Positions 23,126-31,928 of a stretch of DNA of 64,000 nucleotides are shown here, piece after piece. The DNA is taken from NCBI RefSeq assembly GCF_024220175.1, contig NZ_CP098502.1:1302001-1366000 (forward strand), given 5' to 3'. Positions within the stretch are counted from its first letter, which is position 1. The number at the start of each line of letters is the position of its first letter. The position numbers and the translations under genes were made by a program. This DNA comes from Paraconexibacter antarcticus (GTDB lineage Bacteria; Actinomycetota; Thermoleophilia; Solirubrobacterales; Solirubrobacteraceae). The notes under the pieces were generated by a model, which had not been told where the DNA came from, ran no database searches, and worked only from the letters and a program-made list of their open reading frames with translations.

Positions 23126-24434
23126 CCGCGACCGCCGAGGGGCCGATCACGATCGATTCCCTCCCGAGAGCGAGCCTGCAGGATGTCGCGCTCGGCGCGC
23201 GCGGGTTCTTCCGCCCCGGCGCCGCGAGGTCGCGTCTGGCGCGGTTGGGCGATCGCTTCGTGGTGGACCTTCCGGGGCTTCCGCCGGTTGTCATGACGTG
23301 GGCGCCCGACGACGCAAAGGCGATCCTGGCCGACCGTGAGGGCGCGCTGTCGTTCGGGCAGATGCTGCACCGGTGGACGCCGCACCCCGTGCTGTTCGGT
23401 GGCGACTCGCTGATCTTCCTCGAGGGCGAGGAGCACGTCCGCGAGCGGCGCCGGCTCGCGCCACCGTTCCACGGCCGGATGATGACCGACTACGAGGCGG
23501 CGATCGCCGGCCTTGCGCGCGAGCGCGTCCAGGAGTGGCCGTCGGGGGAGCGCGTCGAGTTCCTCGCCCTGGCCAAGACGTTCGTCCTCGACGTGATGCG
23601 CGAACGATCATCTTCGGCGTCTCGGACCCGGGGAGGATGCGGCGCCTCGACGCGGCGATGCTCGACTACTGCGCCGCGGTGGAGAGCAACGCGTTCCTCG
23701 GCTACGGCGTCATGGGCGTCGCGCTGCGCGGGCGCTGGCCGAGCTACGGACCGGTCGACCGGGCGGCCGCGGCGGTCGACACGATCGTCCTGGAGGAGAT
23801 CGCCGAGCGGCGGGCCACCGGCGCGGCGGGCGACTTCCTCGCGATGCTCGTCGACACCAGCGACGACGCGACGCTCGCCCGCGACCTGCGCGGACTGCTG
23901 CTGGCGGGCTACGAGACGACAGCGGTGACGCTCGCGTCCGTGGTCGAGCAGTTGGCGCATCACCCGGACGTGCTGGCGCGCCTCCACGACGAGGTCGATG
24001 CGGGCGGGCATGCGTACTCGGACGCCGTCGTCCACGAGACGATGCGGCTGCGCCCGTCGTTCCCGTTCACCGGCCGCCGCGCAACCCGGGACCCCGAGCT
24101 CGCGGGGTTGAGCGTCAAGCGCGGGACGATGCTGATCATCTCGGTGATGGCCCTGCAGGAACGCGAGGACGTCTACCCCGAGCCGCGCGCGTTCCGGCCC
24201 GAGCGCTTCCTCGGTGAGCGACCAGGCACGTACACCTGGCTCGCCTTCGGCGGCGGCCCGCATCGCTGCATCGGGGCGTCACTCGCGCTCTTCGAGGCGC
24301 GGATCGTCCTGCGCGAGTTGCTCACGCAGCGGACGATCGAGCCGCTGCCGGGTCGGCCGAAGCCGCCGCGCCAGACGCACCCGATGCTCGTACCGTCGGA
24401 CGGGGCGCGTGTCGTCCTGCGCGGTCGCGGATAG
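23122..24434 (+). pseudogene. Cytochrome P450, interrupted by one frameshift
   Basis: Heme monooxygenase of about 437 residues if the frame is repaired. Frame one runs from ATG 23122 (MTATAEGPITIDS) to about FVLDVM near 23600, then the homologous reading continues in another frame as ARTIIFGVSDPGRM to the stop at 24434. One missing base after GTGAT near 23600 explains it. All P450 signatures are intact in the second part: the I-helix LLLAGYETTAVTL, ETMR of ExxR, FRPERFLG and the heme loop FGGGPHRCIGAS. Because no other damage is seen, a recent mutation or a sequence error are both possible. Substrate unknown. Confidence 0.85.
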
Positions 24435-24520
24435 CCCCAAGACGCCGACGGCGATCGACAGACCCGCCGGGGCGCACGGTCGTCCCCTGGGATCGGCGCG
24501 GATGATGCCCTCGCGACCGC

Positions 24521-25663
24521 CTACGCCAGGTCGAATCGCCCGCGTGAGGTCAGCGGGGTCTGGCGCACGACCTCGGGGAGGTACTCGTCGAGGAAGACGC
24601 GGGCCACGAGCTCCTGCCGTGAAGTGACGCCGACCTTCTCGTAGAGGTTGCGCACGTGGTCCTCGACCGTGTGGGGGGAGACGACGAGCGCCTCGGCGAT
24701 CTCCGCCCGCGAGAGGCCGCGGGCGAGGAGGGTCGCGACCTCGCGCTCGCGCGCCGTGGCGCCAAAGGCCTCGAGGCGAACCGTCGCCGAGCGCGCGCCG
24801 CCGGCGCGCTCGAGGACGACCGCGACGCGACCGTCCTCCGGTGACCCGGGGAGCGAGGCGTGCAGCGTCAGCCAGCCGTCGCGGGCGGGGACGGTGACGA
24901 CGTTGCCACCGCTCTTGCCGCCGTCCGGCGCGGACCGCACGAACGCGGCGAGGGCGAGCACCGGCGTGGCGACCGTCTCGTCGGTGTAGCGGCCACCGGC
25001 GGGGCGCAGCGCGGCGAGCATCTCGCGGGCGGGCGGGGTGATGAGCTCGACCTCGTCGCGGGGGCCGAGCACGACCATGCCGGGGGCGTCCGCGCCGGTG
25101 ATGCGCCGGGCGGCGTCGAAGCGCAGCGACGCGCGGATCCCGCGGGCGATCGAGCCGGTCAGCGCGGCGAGGATCTCGGCGTCCCGTGGCTGGAACGGCC
25201 CGCCGGCCGCGCGCCGGGCGAGGTGGACGGCACCCCAGACACGCCCGCGGATGACGAAGGCGCCGCGCAGCTCGTGGGGGATGTCCGCCGGGAGCAGGAC
25301 GTCCCGGTACCGCGCGCTGCTCTCCGGGTTGCCGCGGGTGGCGTGGTCGAGGATCCCGACGGGGACACGCCGCGTGGCGAGGCCGGCGAACGTGTTGACG
25401 TCCTCGACCATGTACTCGCTGCGGACGATGAGCTCGCCCGCCGCGGGCGCGGCCTCCGCGGTCAGCACACCGCGCTCCACGAGCTCCCGCGGCGCGTCGC
25501 TTGTCAGCAGGCGCGTGCTCGGGTCGAGGGTGTGCCAGCACCCGGCGTCGTTGTCGATCACCGTGCGGACGCGGGCGGACACCTCGGCGAAGAAGTCCTC
25601 GCGCGGCAGGCCCTTGGACCCGAGCACGTCGATGTCGTCGATCAGCCGCGTGACCGCCCCCAT
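24521..25663 (-). CDS. LuxR-type regulator with GAF-like sensor region
   Basis: A 380-residue transcription factor. The C-terminal HTH is typical LuxR ([30 protein letters not shown], read as two parts, then [22 protein letters not shown]). Residues about 20-180 look like a GAF-type sensor. The start is ATG 25663 ([12 protein letters not shown]); the open frame continues far upstream only as shadow. It is divergent from a cupin gene 84 bases away and convergent with the P450 gene, so either may be its target. Confidence 0.85.
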   Translation of the reverse strand: MGAVTRLIDDIDVLGSKGLPREDFFAEVSARVRTVIDNDAGCWHTLDPSTRLLTSDAPRELVERGVLTAEAAPAAGELIVRSEYMVEDVNTFAGLATRRVPVGILDHATRGNPESSARYRDVLLPADIPHELRGAFVIRGRVWGAVHLARRAAGGPFQPRDAEILAALTGSIARGIRASLRFDAARRITGADAPGMVVLGPRDEVELITPPAREMLAALRPAGGRYTDETVATPVLALAAFVRSAPDGGKSGGNVVTVPARDGWLTLHASLPGSPEDGRVAVVLERAGGARSATVRLEAFGATAREREVATLLARGLSRAEIAEALVVSPHTVEDHVRNLYEKVGVTSRQELVARVFLDEYLPEVVRQTPLTSRGRFDLA

Positions 25664-25747
25664 GCGACGAAGTCTCCCACCCGGTGCAAGAAAGATCCCC
25701 GGGCGCGGGGGGTGGTGGCGGGGCGGCGCGGCGAGGAGGCTCCCTCC

Positions 25748-26278
25748 ATGACATCGACCACCGCACCATCCACCCCGGCGACCGCATCCGACGGCTCCCT
25801 CGCACCCCTCGCGCTCGGCCCCGGTGAGGGCGAGCACCGCTGGTTCTTCGGCGGGCTGACGACCATCAAGGCCGACGGCGCCGCCACCGGCGGCCGCATG
25901 ATGCTCACCGAGCAGCGAGCGCCGCGCGGCGGCGGCTCGCCGCTCCACATCCACCACAACGAGGACGAGTGGTTCTATGTCCTCGAGGGCGAGCTCACGA
26001 TCTGGGTCGCCGGCGAGACGATCGTCGCGCCCGCCGGCGCCTTCGTCTTCGGCCCGCGCGACGTGCCGCACACCTTCGTCGTCAGCTCCGACGAGGCGCG
26101 CTTCCTGCTCGTCACCCAGGCCGCCGGCTTCGAGGGCGTCATCCGCGCGCTCGGCGAGCCCGCGCCCGTGGCGGAGATCCCGCCGGCCCCGACGGCGCCG
26201 CCGGACATGGGCGCGCTCGCGGCGGTGGCCGAGGCGCACGGCCTCGAGATCATCGGGCCTCCCGGCATCCCGGACTGA
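25748..26278 (+). CDS. Cupin-domain protein
   Basis: A 176-residue single cupin barrel. Motif 1 is [20 protein letters not shown] with its His/His/Glu metal ligands, and motif 2 is [19 protein letters not shown] with the fourth His. GAGGAGG lies upstream of ATG 25748. It is related to quercetin-dioxygenase-like cupins, but small single-domain cupins have many activities. Divergent from the LuxR gene. Confidence 0.85.
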   Translation: MTSTTAPSTPATASDGSLAPLALGPGEGEHRWFFGGLTTIKADGAATGGRMMLTEQRAPRGGGSPLHIHHNEDEWFYVLEGELTIWVAGETIVAPAGAFVFGPRDVPHTFVVSSDEARFLLVTQAAGFEGVIRALGEPAPVAEIPPAPTAPPDMGALAAVAEAHGLEIIGPPGIPD

Positions 26279-26354
26279 GCCGGTCGCCGCCGGCGCCGCG
26301 CCCGTCATCGGGAAACCGTTGTGACGGCGGCGCCGACGGGGGAGACTCCGCAGC

Positions 26355-27164
26355 ATGAGCGACATCACGGCGATGAAGGAGCAGGCGAGGGCGACGTGGG
26401 CGGCGGGGGACTTCGACGCCGTCGCGGAGCTCATCTGGGAGGCCGGGGGCGTGGCCGCCGCCGCCGCGGGGTGCGGGCCGGGTGACCGGGTCCTCGACAT
26501 CGCGGCGGGGACCGGCAACGCGGCCGTGCAGGCGGCGCAGCGGGGCGCGGACGTCGTGGCGTCGGATCTGACGCCGGAGCTGTTCGTCGCCGGGCGGCGG
26601 CGCGCGGAGGCCGCGGGCGTCGAGCTCGAGTGGGTCGAGGCGGACGCGGAGGCTCTGCCGTTCCAGGACGCGAGCTTCGACGCCGCGATGTCGACGTTCG
26701 GGATCATGTTCGCGCCGCGCCAGTCGGTCGCCGCGGCCGAGCTCGCCCGCGTCGTCCGGCCGGGCGGCCGGATCGCGCTGTGCGCGTGGGAGCCGAGGGG
26801 GTTCGTGGGCGAGATGTTCCGCACGGTGGCGGGCTTCCTGAACCCGCCGCCGCCGGTCGAGGCGCCGCCCGTGCGCTGGGGGACCGAGGAGGGCGCGCAC
26901 GAGCTGCTCGACGCGGCGTTCGACATCACGTGCGAGCCGCAGCTCCTCGTCCAGCGCTTCGACGCGCCGATCGACGAGATGACCGACCACTTCATGGAGC
27001 GCTTCGGGCCGATGGTCATGGCGCGTCGGGCGCTCGAGCCGCAGGGTCGGTGGGACGAGTTCCTGGAGGCCTACCGCGAGCTCGCGCGCCGCTGGAACGA
27101 GGGCGGGAAGGACAAGGCCGCGCTCCCGGCGGGGTACCTGCTCGTGACGGGGGTGCGGCGGTAA
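26355..27164 (+). CDS. Class I SAM-dependent methyltransferase
   Basis: A 269-residue UbiE/Methyltransf_11-type enzyme. SAM motif [20 protein letters not shown] (about residues 48-66), acidic motif [12 protein letters not shown], and post-motifs [19 protein letters not shown] and [15 protein letters not shown]. Starts with ATG 26355, 76 bases after the cupin gene and probably in one unit with it. Substrate unknown; the nearby glycosyltransferase and P450 suggest small-molecule tailoring, which is inference. Confidence 0.88.
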   Translation: MSDITAMKEQARATWAAGDFDAVAELIWEAGGVAAAAAGCGPGDRVLDIAAGTGNAAVQAAQRGADVVASDLTPELFVAGRRRAEAAGVELEWVEADAEALPFQDASFDAAMSTFGIMFAPRQSVAAAELARVVRPGGRIALCAWEPRGFVGEMFRTVAGFLNPPPPVEAPPVRWGTEEGAHELLDAAFDITCEPQLLVQRFDAPIDEMTDHFMERFGPMVMARRALEPQGRWDEFLEAYRELARRWNEGGKDKAALPAGYLLVTGVRR

Positions 27165-27194
27165 CGACCACGCTTGACGCCCTCCGATTTCAGA

Positions 27195-27209
27195 GTTACC
27201 GTCGGTAAC
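27195..27209. promoter_or_regulatory. Perfect TetR-type operator at the tetR start
   Basis: GTTACC-gtc-GGTAAC directly abuts the ATG at 27210. It covers a -10-like TACCGT (27197-27202) that is 17 bases after TTGACG (27174-27179), so the message would be leaderless and binding would block transcription. This fits autoregulation. Confidence 0.75.
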
Positions 27210-27818
27210 ATGAAATCCGAGGCGGCGACGCGCCCGTACCGCCAGGTGAGCCGGGCCGAGGGGCACGAGCGCACCCGCGAGGCGCTGCTCGACGCGGCCG
27301 AGACGACGTTCTTCGCGGGCGGGTGGGACGCGGCGTCGCTCACCGGGCTCGCGGCGCTCGCCGGGGTGACGAAGCAGACGCTCCTGCGGCACTTCGGCTC
27401 GAAGGCCGGGCTGCGGCAGGTAGCGATGGAGCGCGCCATGGCGCGGGTCCGCGACCAGCGCTGGGCCGCCCCGACTGACGACGTGGCCGGCGCGGTGGCG
27501 AACCTCCTCGACCACTACGAGGCGGTCGGGGAGCGGGCGCTCATGATCGGGCGCCTCGGCGGCGGCGAGCCCACGGGCGAGGACGCGACGACCCTCACGG
27601 CCTCGCAGGCGATGCACCACGAGTGGGTCGACCACGCCTTCGGCGGGAGGCTCGGCGCGCTCCCGGACCCGGTCCGCGTCCGCCGGCGCGCCGCCCTCAT
27701 CGCGCTGTGCGACGTGCAGGCGTGGTGGATCCTGTCGCACGACCTCGGCCAGTCCCGGCCCGAGACGCAGGCCACCCTCACCGACGCGATCGAGCGGCTG
27801 CTCGAGGAGACGACATGA
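27210..27818 (+). CDS. TetR-family repressor
   Basis: A 202-residue protein. The N-terminal HTH is typical (RTREALLDAAETTFFAGGWD, then LAALAGVTKQTLLRHFGSK). The C-terminal ligand-binding domain is all-helical. The start at 27210 is set by the operator and promoter placement rather than the upstream GTG at 27174. Its stop overlaps the glycosyltransferase ATG as ATGA, so it most likely represses itself and that enzyme and responds to the enzyme's substrate. Confidence 0.9.
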   Translation: MKSEAATRPYRQVSRAEGHERTREALLDAAETTFFAGGWDAASLTGLAALAGVTKQTLLRHFGSKAGLRQVAMERAMARVRDQRWAAPTDDVAGAVANLLDHYEAVGERALMIGRLGGGEPTGEDATTLTASQAMHHEWVDHAFGGRLGALPDPVRVRRRAALIALCDVQAWWILSHDLGQSRPETQATLTDAIERLLEETT

Positions 27819-29053
27819 AGATCCTGGCCTACACCTCGCCCGCGCGCGGGCACCTCTTCCCGCTCGTCCCGGTGCTCGACGAGCTCGGCCGGCGCGGGCA
27901 CGACGTCGCGGTGCGGACGCTCGCGAGCCAGACCGCCGCGCTGGAGGCCTGCGGCTTCTCGGCGCAGGCCATCGCCCCCGCGATCGAGGCGATCGAGCAC
28001 GACGACTTCAGGGCCCGCACGCCGCCGGCCAAGGTCGGGCGGGCCATGGCCACCTTCGGCGCCCGCGCCGAGCACGACGCGGCCGACCTGGAGGCCGCCA
28101 TCACCGCCGAGCGGCCCGACGCCGTGCTCGTCGACGTCATGTCCTGGGGCGCGTCGGCCGTCGCCGAGCGGTCGGGGCTGCCGTGGGCCCAATGGCTGCC
28201 GTATCCGCTCCCGGTCCCGTCGCCGGACGGCGGGGTGCCGCCCTTCGGACCCGGTCTGACGCCTGCCCACGGCCCGCTCGGGCGCCTGCGCGACCGCGCC
28301 CTCGGCCCGCTCCTCGAGCGCGTCGCCGGGCGCGCCGCGCTGCCCCTCGCGAACGCCGTCCGGGGGCGCGCCGGGGTCCCGCCGTACGCGCGCGTCGCCG
28401 ACATCTACACGAGTGCCCCGCTGCTGCTCTACATGACCGCGGAGCCGCTCGAGTACCCGCGTCCGGAGTGGCCCGCGGGGGTGCGCATGGTCGGGCCGTG
28501 CGCGTGGGAGCCGCCGGCCGACCCGCCGCCGTGGCTCGAGGCCGTCGACCGCCCGCTGGTGCTCGTGTCGACCTCGTCGGAGTTCCAGGACGACGGGCGT
28601 CTCGTCGCCACGACGCTCGAGGCGCTGGCCGGCGAGGACGTCCACCTCGTCGCCACCGTGCCGGCTGCGGGGCTCGCCGGCCTGACCGTCCCCGCCAACG
28701 CGCGGGTCGCCGAGTTCCTGCCCCACACACCGCTGCTCGCCAAGGCCGCCTGCGTCGTGACCCACGGCGGCGCGGGCGCGACGCAGAAGGCGCTCGCGGC
28801 CGGCGTCCCGGTGTGCGTGGTCCCCTTCGGCCGCGACCAGTTCGAGGTCGCCCGGCGCGTCGAGGTCGCAGGCGCCGGGACCCGGCTGCCCGCACCGCGC
28901 CTGTCGCCCGCCCGGCTCCGCGCCGCGGTCCTCGAGGCGATGACGAAGACCGACGGTGCGAGACGGGTGGCCGACGGCTTCGCGGCGACGGGCGGGCCGG
29001 TGGCCGCGGCCGACGCGGTGGAGGGGCTGGCGGGGGCGCGGGCGCCGGCCTGA
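27815..29053 (+). CDS. MGT-type (GT1) glycosyltransferase
   Basis: A 412-residue GT-B fold enzyme of the UDP-glycosyl/macrolide transferase type. N-terminal MKILAYTSPARGHLFPLVPV, and C-terminal nucleotide-sugar site VVTHGGAGATQKALAAGVPV followed by VPFGRDQFEVARRV. Enzymes of this type glycosylate macrolides, flavonoids or other hydrophobic acceptors, often for resistance or detoxification. Coupled to tetR by a 4-base overlap. Confidence 0.9.
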   Translation: MKILAYTSPARGHLFPLVPVLDELGRRGHDVAVRTLASQTAALEACGFSAQAIAPAIEAIEHDDFRARTPPAKVGRAMATFGARAEHDAADLEAAITAERPDAVLVDVMSWGASAVAERSGLPWAQWLPYPLPVPSPDGGVPPFGPGLTPAHGPLGRLRDRALGPLLERVAGRAALPLANAVRGRAGVPPYARVADIYTSAPLLLYMTAEPLEYPRPEWPAGVRMVGPCAWEPPADPPPWLEAVDRPLVLVSTSSEFQDDGRLVATTLEALAGEDVHLVATVPAAGLAGLTVPANARVAEFLPHTPLLAKAACVVTHGGAGATQKALAAGVPVCVVPFGRDQFEVARRVEVAGAGTRLPAPRLSPARLRAAVLEAMTKTDGARRVADGFAATGGPVAAADAVEGLAGARAPA

Positions 29054-29059
29054 CGGGCG

Positions 29060-30892
29060 TTACCGCGGCAGGCTGCGTGCGACGGGCCGCACCGCCACCG
29101 TGCGCTGCTTCGTCGTGTGCGCCGCCACCTTCGCGGCGCGCAGGCGCGCCTTCTCGGTCACCCGGAACGTCCGCACGAGCTTCACGATGTCCGCGGGGCG
29201 CTCGTTCGACGGCACGCGCGGGACCCGCGCGAAGCCGACGTGGATGTGGTTGTAGTGGTCGGTCATCGACAGCGTGTTGTCGTGCCCGTCGACCGTCATG
29301 AGGCTGATGATCTGGTGCGGCTCGAGGTAGCCCTGGAGCTCGACGAGCTTGTTCAGCGTCTTGGCGGTGATCGAGTCCGGGCCCTGGTGGCCGACGATCG
29401 GGATGCCGTTGATCGCCGAGATGTCGACGGCGTGGCCGAACGAGTGCTCGGAGATGTTCCCCGACGTCGTGAGCAGCGAGTGGCCGCTCATCAGGCAGCT
29501 GACGGTCGGCTTCAGGCCCGAGCGGGCGAGGAACAGGAGCGTCGCGAGGACGCGGCGGTTGATGTGGCCCGCGGCGATGTCCTGGCGGCCGCCCTCGTAG
29601 ATCTCGATGTCCTTGCTGTGCAGGACGAGGCGCGTGAGCTGACGCTTGCTGAGGAGCAGCGCCTGGCCGGGGGACGGGGCGATCGCGCCGTCACCGGCGA
29701 ACGGGTTGCCCGCCGCGCGGTACAGGTGCGTGTCCTCGCGCAGCGCACGCTCGCTCAGGGCCGAGACGAGCAGCGGGTCGAGCCCGGCGAACTCGCGGGC
29801 GCGCTTCACGACGCGGTTGACGTACCAGTCGGCGTGGTTGTACGCGTAGATCGCCTTCGGGAGGTCCTGGTCGGCGCCGGCGTCCTTGAGGTACCGGGCG
29901 GCGGCGAAGATCGCGTCGACGGGGTTGCGCGGATCGCGGCGGCCGTCGCCGTCGCCGTCGAGGCCCCACCGCTCCCAGGAGCTGCGGATGAACTGCATCC
30001 ACCCGAGGGCGCCGGCGGACGACACCGAGAGGTTGCGCCCGAAGTTCGTCTCGATCTCGTTGATCGACGCGAGGATCTCCCACGGCACGCCGTACTGGGC
30101 GGCGGCGGCCTGGTAGATCGGCAGCAGGAACGGCGGGATCGGGAAGCCGTCGACCGTGAAGGCCGGGATCGTGAGCGGCGCGAGGCTCGTCCAGGACGCG
30201 GGGAGCGACGCGTACGAGGTCGCCTCCGTCGTCGCGAGCTTGTGGGCGGCCCGGATCTTGTGCTGGGCGCGGATCTTGGCGCGGACCTTGGCCTTCTGGC
30301 GGGCGCGCAGCTTCGCCTTCGTCTTCACGCGGAGCTTCATGCTGCGCTCGGCGCGGGCCTTCGCCTTCGCGCGGGCCTGCATCTTCGCCTTCACACGGGC
30401 CTTGAGCACCGGGTCGATGGCGTCCTTCGGCGCGGCGAGCGTGATGCCCGGCTTCGTGGCCGAAGCGGAGGCCGGGGCGGGCGTCGCAGGCGTCGCGGGA
30501 GCGGCCGGCGTCGCCGGCTTTGCCGCCGGCGCCTTCGCCGCCGGGGTCGCGGGGGTGACCGGGGCCGCGGGGGTGGCCGGGGTTGCGGGGGAGGCAGGGG
30601 TCGCCGCGGCGGGGGCCGCGGCCTGGGTCGTCGGGGCCGGCTCGTCCGCGGGCAACGGGACGGTCGAGCAGTCGAGCGGTGCGCTGTTAAAGGTGATGAT
30701 GTTCGTCGTGCGGCCCGGGTCCTTGCAGGCGATCTGCTCGGGCGTGGGCGCACTGTCCTGCGCGATGGCGGGCACGCCGACGCCGACGGCGGTGCCGGCC
30801 ACGGCGGCGCCGGCGGCGAGCACGGTCAGACGCACGCGACCGTCGGCCATCTTGCGGCGCCTCACCGGTGAGTTACGCGGTTCGATTGACAT
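29060..30892 (-). CDS. Secreted peptidoglycan hydrolase: transglycosylase plus M15-like domain
   Basis: A 610-residue exported protein with signal sequence (LTVLAAGAAVAGTAVGVGVPAIAQD). Then a Pro/Ala/Thr-rich linker (about 75-150), a very basic Lys/Arg/Ala segment (about 160-220), an MltB-like lytic transglycosylase domain (catalytic Glu in ASINEIETNFGRN, then SAGALGWMQFIRSSWERWG), and a C-terminal LAS/M15-type peptidase domain with zinc motifs SEHSFGHAVDI and YNHIHVGF. It can be expected to cut both glycan and peptide parts of the wall. It lies downstream of the Tad operon on the same strand but has its own promoter-like sequence. Confidence 0.88.
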   Translation of the reverse strand: MSIEPRNSPVRRRKMADGRVRLTVLAAGAAVAGTAVGVGVPAIAQDSAPTPEQIACKDPGRTTNIITFNSAPLDCSTVPLPADEPAPTTQAAAPAAATPASPATPATPAAPVTPATPAAKAPAAKPATPAAPATPATPAPASASATKPGITLAAPKDAIDPVLKARVKAKMQARAKAKARAERSMKLRVKTKAKLRARQKAKVRAKIRAQHKIRAAHKLATTEATSYASLPASWTSLAPLTIPAFTVDGFPIPPFLLPIYQAAAAQYGVPWEILASINEIETNFGRNLSVSSAGALGWMQFIRSSWERWGLDGDGDGRRDPRNPVDAIFAAARYLKDAGADQDLPKAIYAYNHADWYVNRVVKRAREFAGLDPLLVSALSERALREDTHLYRAAGNPFAGDGAIAPSPGQALLLSKRQLTRLVLHSKDIEIYEGGRQDIAAGHINRRVLATLLFLARSGLKPTVSCLMSGHSLLTTSGNISEHSFGHAVDISAINGIPIVGHQGPDSITAKTLNKLVELQGYLEPHQIISLMTVDGHDNTLSMTDHYNHIHVGFARVPRVPSNERPADIVKLVRTFRVTEKARLRAAKVAAHTTKQRTVAVRPVARSLPR

Positions 30893-30918
30893 GTGCCACC
30901 CCTGGCCCTTGGCTCAAC

Positions 30919-30946
30919 TATCTAGAAAAAATACAAACGATAACAA
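30919..30946 (-). promoter_or_regulatory. Probable promoter of the peptidoglycan hydrolase
   Basis: Minus-strand TTGTTA (30941-30946) and TAGATA (30919-30924) with a 16-base spacer, in an A/T-rich island of about 50 bases. I looked for a c-di-AMP riboswitch in the 30893-31034 leader and did not see its conserved blocks. Confidence 0.5.
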
Positions 30947-31034
30947 GCAAACCGTGGTCGCCGCGCTTGCGCAACGCAGGTGGCGGATCGCGTCGTCAGC
31001 TTACGCACGCTGTCGGCGCGGACGCTAACCGCCG

Positions 31035-31925
31035 TCAGCCGACAGAGTCGCCGAGTCCGAGGAGGGCGGGTACCAAGAGGACGATGAACAAGGACGGGAG
31101 GATCAGGAAGACGAGCGGGAACAGGATCTTCACCGACGTCTTCTGGGCGCGTTCCTCGGCGGCGGCGCGCCGGCGGAGCCGCATCTCCCGCGCGATGTTG
31201 CGCATGATCTGGCCGATGGAGACACCCAGTCGTTCGCCCTGAACGACGCCGCGGACAAACGACCGCATGTTCGGCGTGTCTGCGCGGGCGTTGAGGTTCT
31301 CCAGCGCCTTGTCCATCGGAAGTCCGAAGCGCTGTTCCTGCAACGTCAGGCGGAGCTCCTCACCGAGAGGGCCGGGCGTGCGGTCCGCGGCTGTCGACAT
31401 CGCCTGAGCGAAGCCCTGACCCGACTCGACCGACACAACCACGAGGTCGATCACGTCCGGGAGCGCCCGCTCTATCCGGTCCAGACGAAGGCGACCGGTC
31501 CGCCTGACATACGTGATCGGGATCAGCCAGCCGACCACCGCGAGGATGAGCGAATCGAAAAACGGCCCACTCAGGTTCGGGATGACGTCGAAGAAAATCC
31601 CGTACACGAGGCCCAATGACGCCGCCAGCACCTGATAGCCGACCAGTGCCCGGGGAGTGAGCTTATAGAGCCCCGCAGCGAGGATCTCGCGACGGACGCG
31701 CGAGTCACCCTCCGTCCCGAAACGCCGGCCGACCAAGTCGCCGATGGCCTGGGCCAGCGCGCGCGCAGTCATCGGCTTGGCCGCGCTCGGGGCGACCGCT
31801 GGGGCCGTGTAACCGTAGAGCTCGATCTCACGCACGCGCATATCGGCGTGGGTGCGCTGCATCGAGAAGGCGGATGCGAGGTACGCCACGGCTACCCCGA
31901 TCAGGAGGAGGGCGAGGAGAAGCAA
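31035..31925 (-). CDS. tadC: Tad pilus inner-membrane platform protein TadC
   Basis: A 296-residue protein with a T2SSF domain: LPDVIDLVVVSVESGQGFAQAM in the middle and RGVVQGERLGVSIGQIMRNIAREMR near the end, with an N-terminal membrane helix, a central pair and a C-terminal helix. It builds the platform moved by the CpaF ATPase together with TadB. Last gene of the pilus operon, three bases after tadB. Confidence 0.9.
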   Translation of the reverse strand: MLLLALLLIGVAVAYLASAFSMQRTHADMRVREIELYGYTAPAVAPSAAKPMTARALAQAIGDLVGRRFGTEGDSRVRREILAAGLYKLTPRALVGYQVLAASLGLVYGIFFDVIPNLSGPFFDSLILAVVGWLIPITYVRRTGRLRLDRIERALPDVIDLVVVSVESGQGFAQAMSTAADRTPGPLGEELRLTLQEQRFGLPMDKALENLNARADTPNMRSFVRGVVQGERLGVSIGQIMRNIAREMRLRRRAAAEERAQKTSVKILFPLVFLILPSLFIVLLVPALLGLGDSVG

Positions 31926-31928
31926 GGC

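Noticed and set aside
30893..31034. c-di-AMP riboswitch before the wall hydrolase
   Set aside because: Such genes often have it, but the conserved riboswitch blocks are not visible; only an A/T-rich promoter is.
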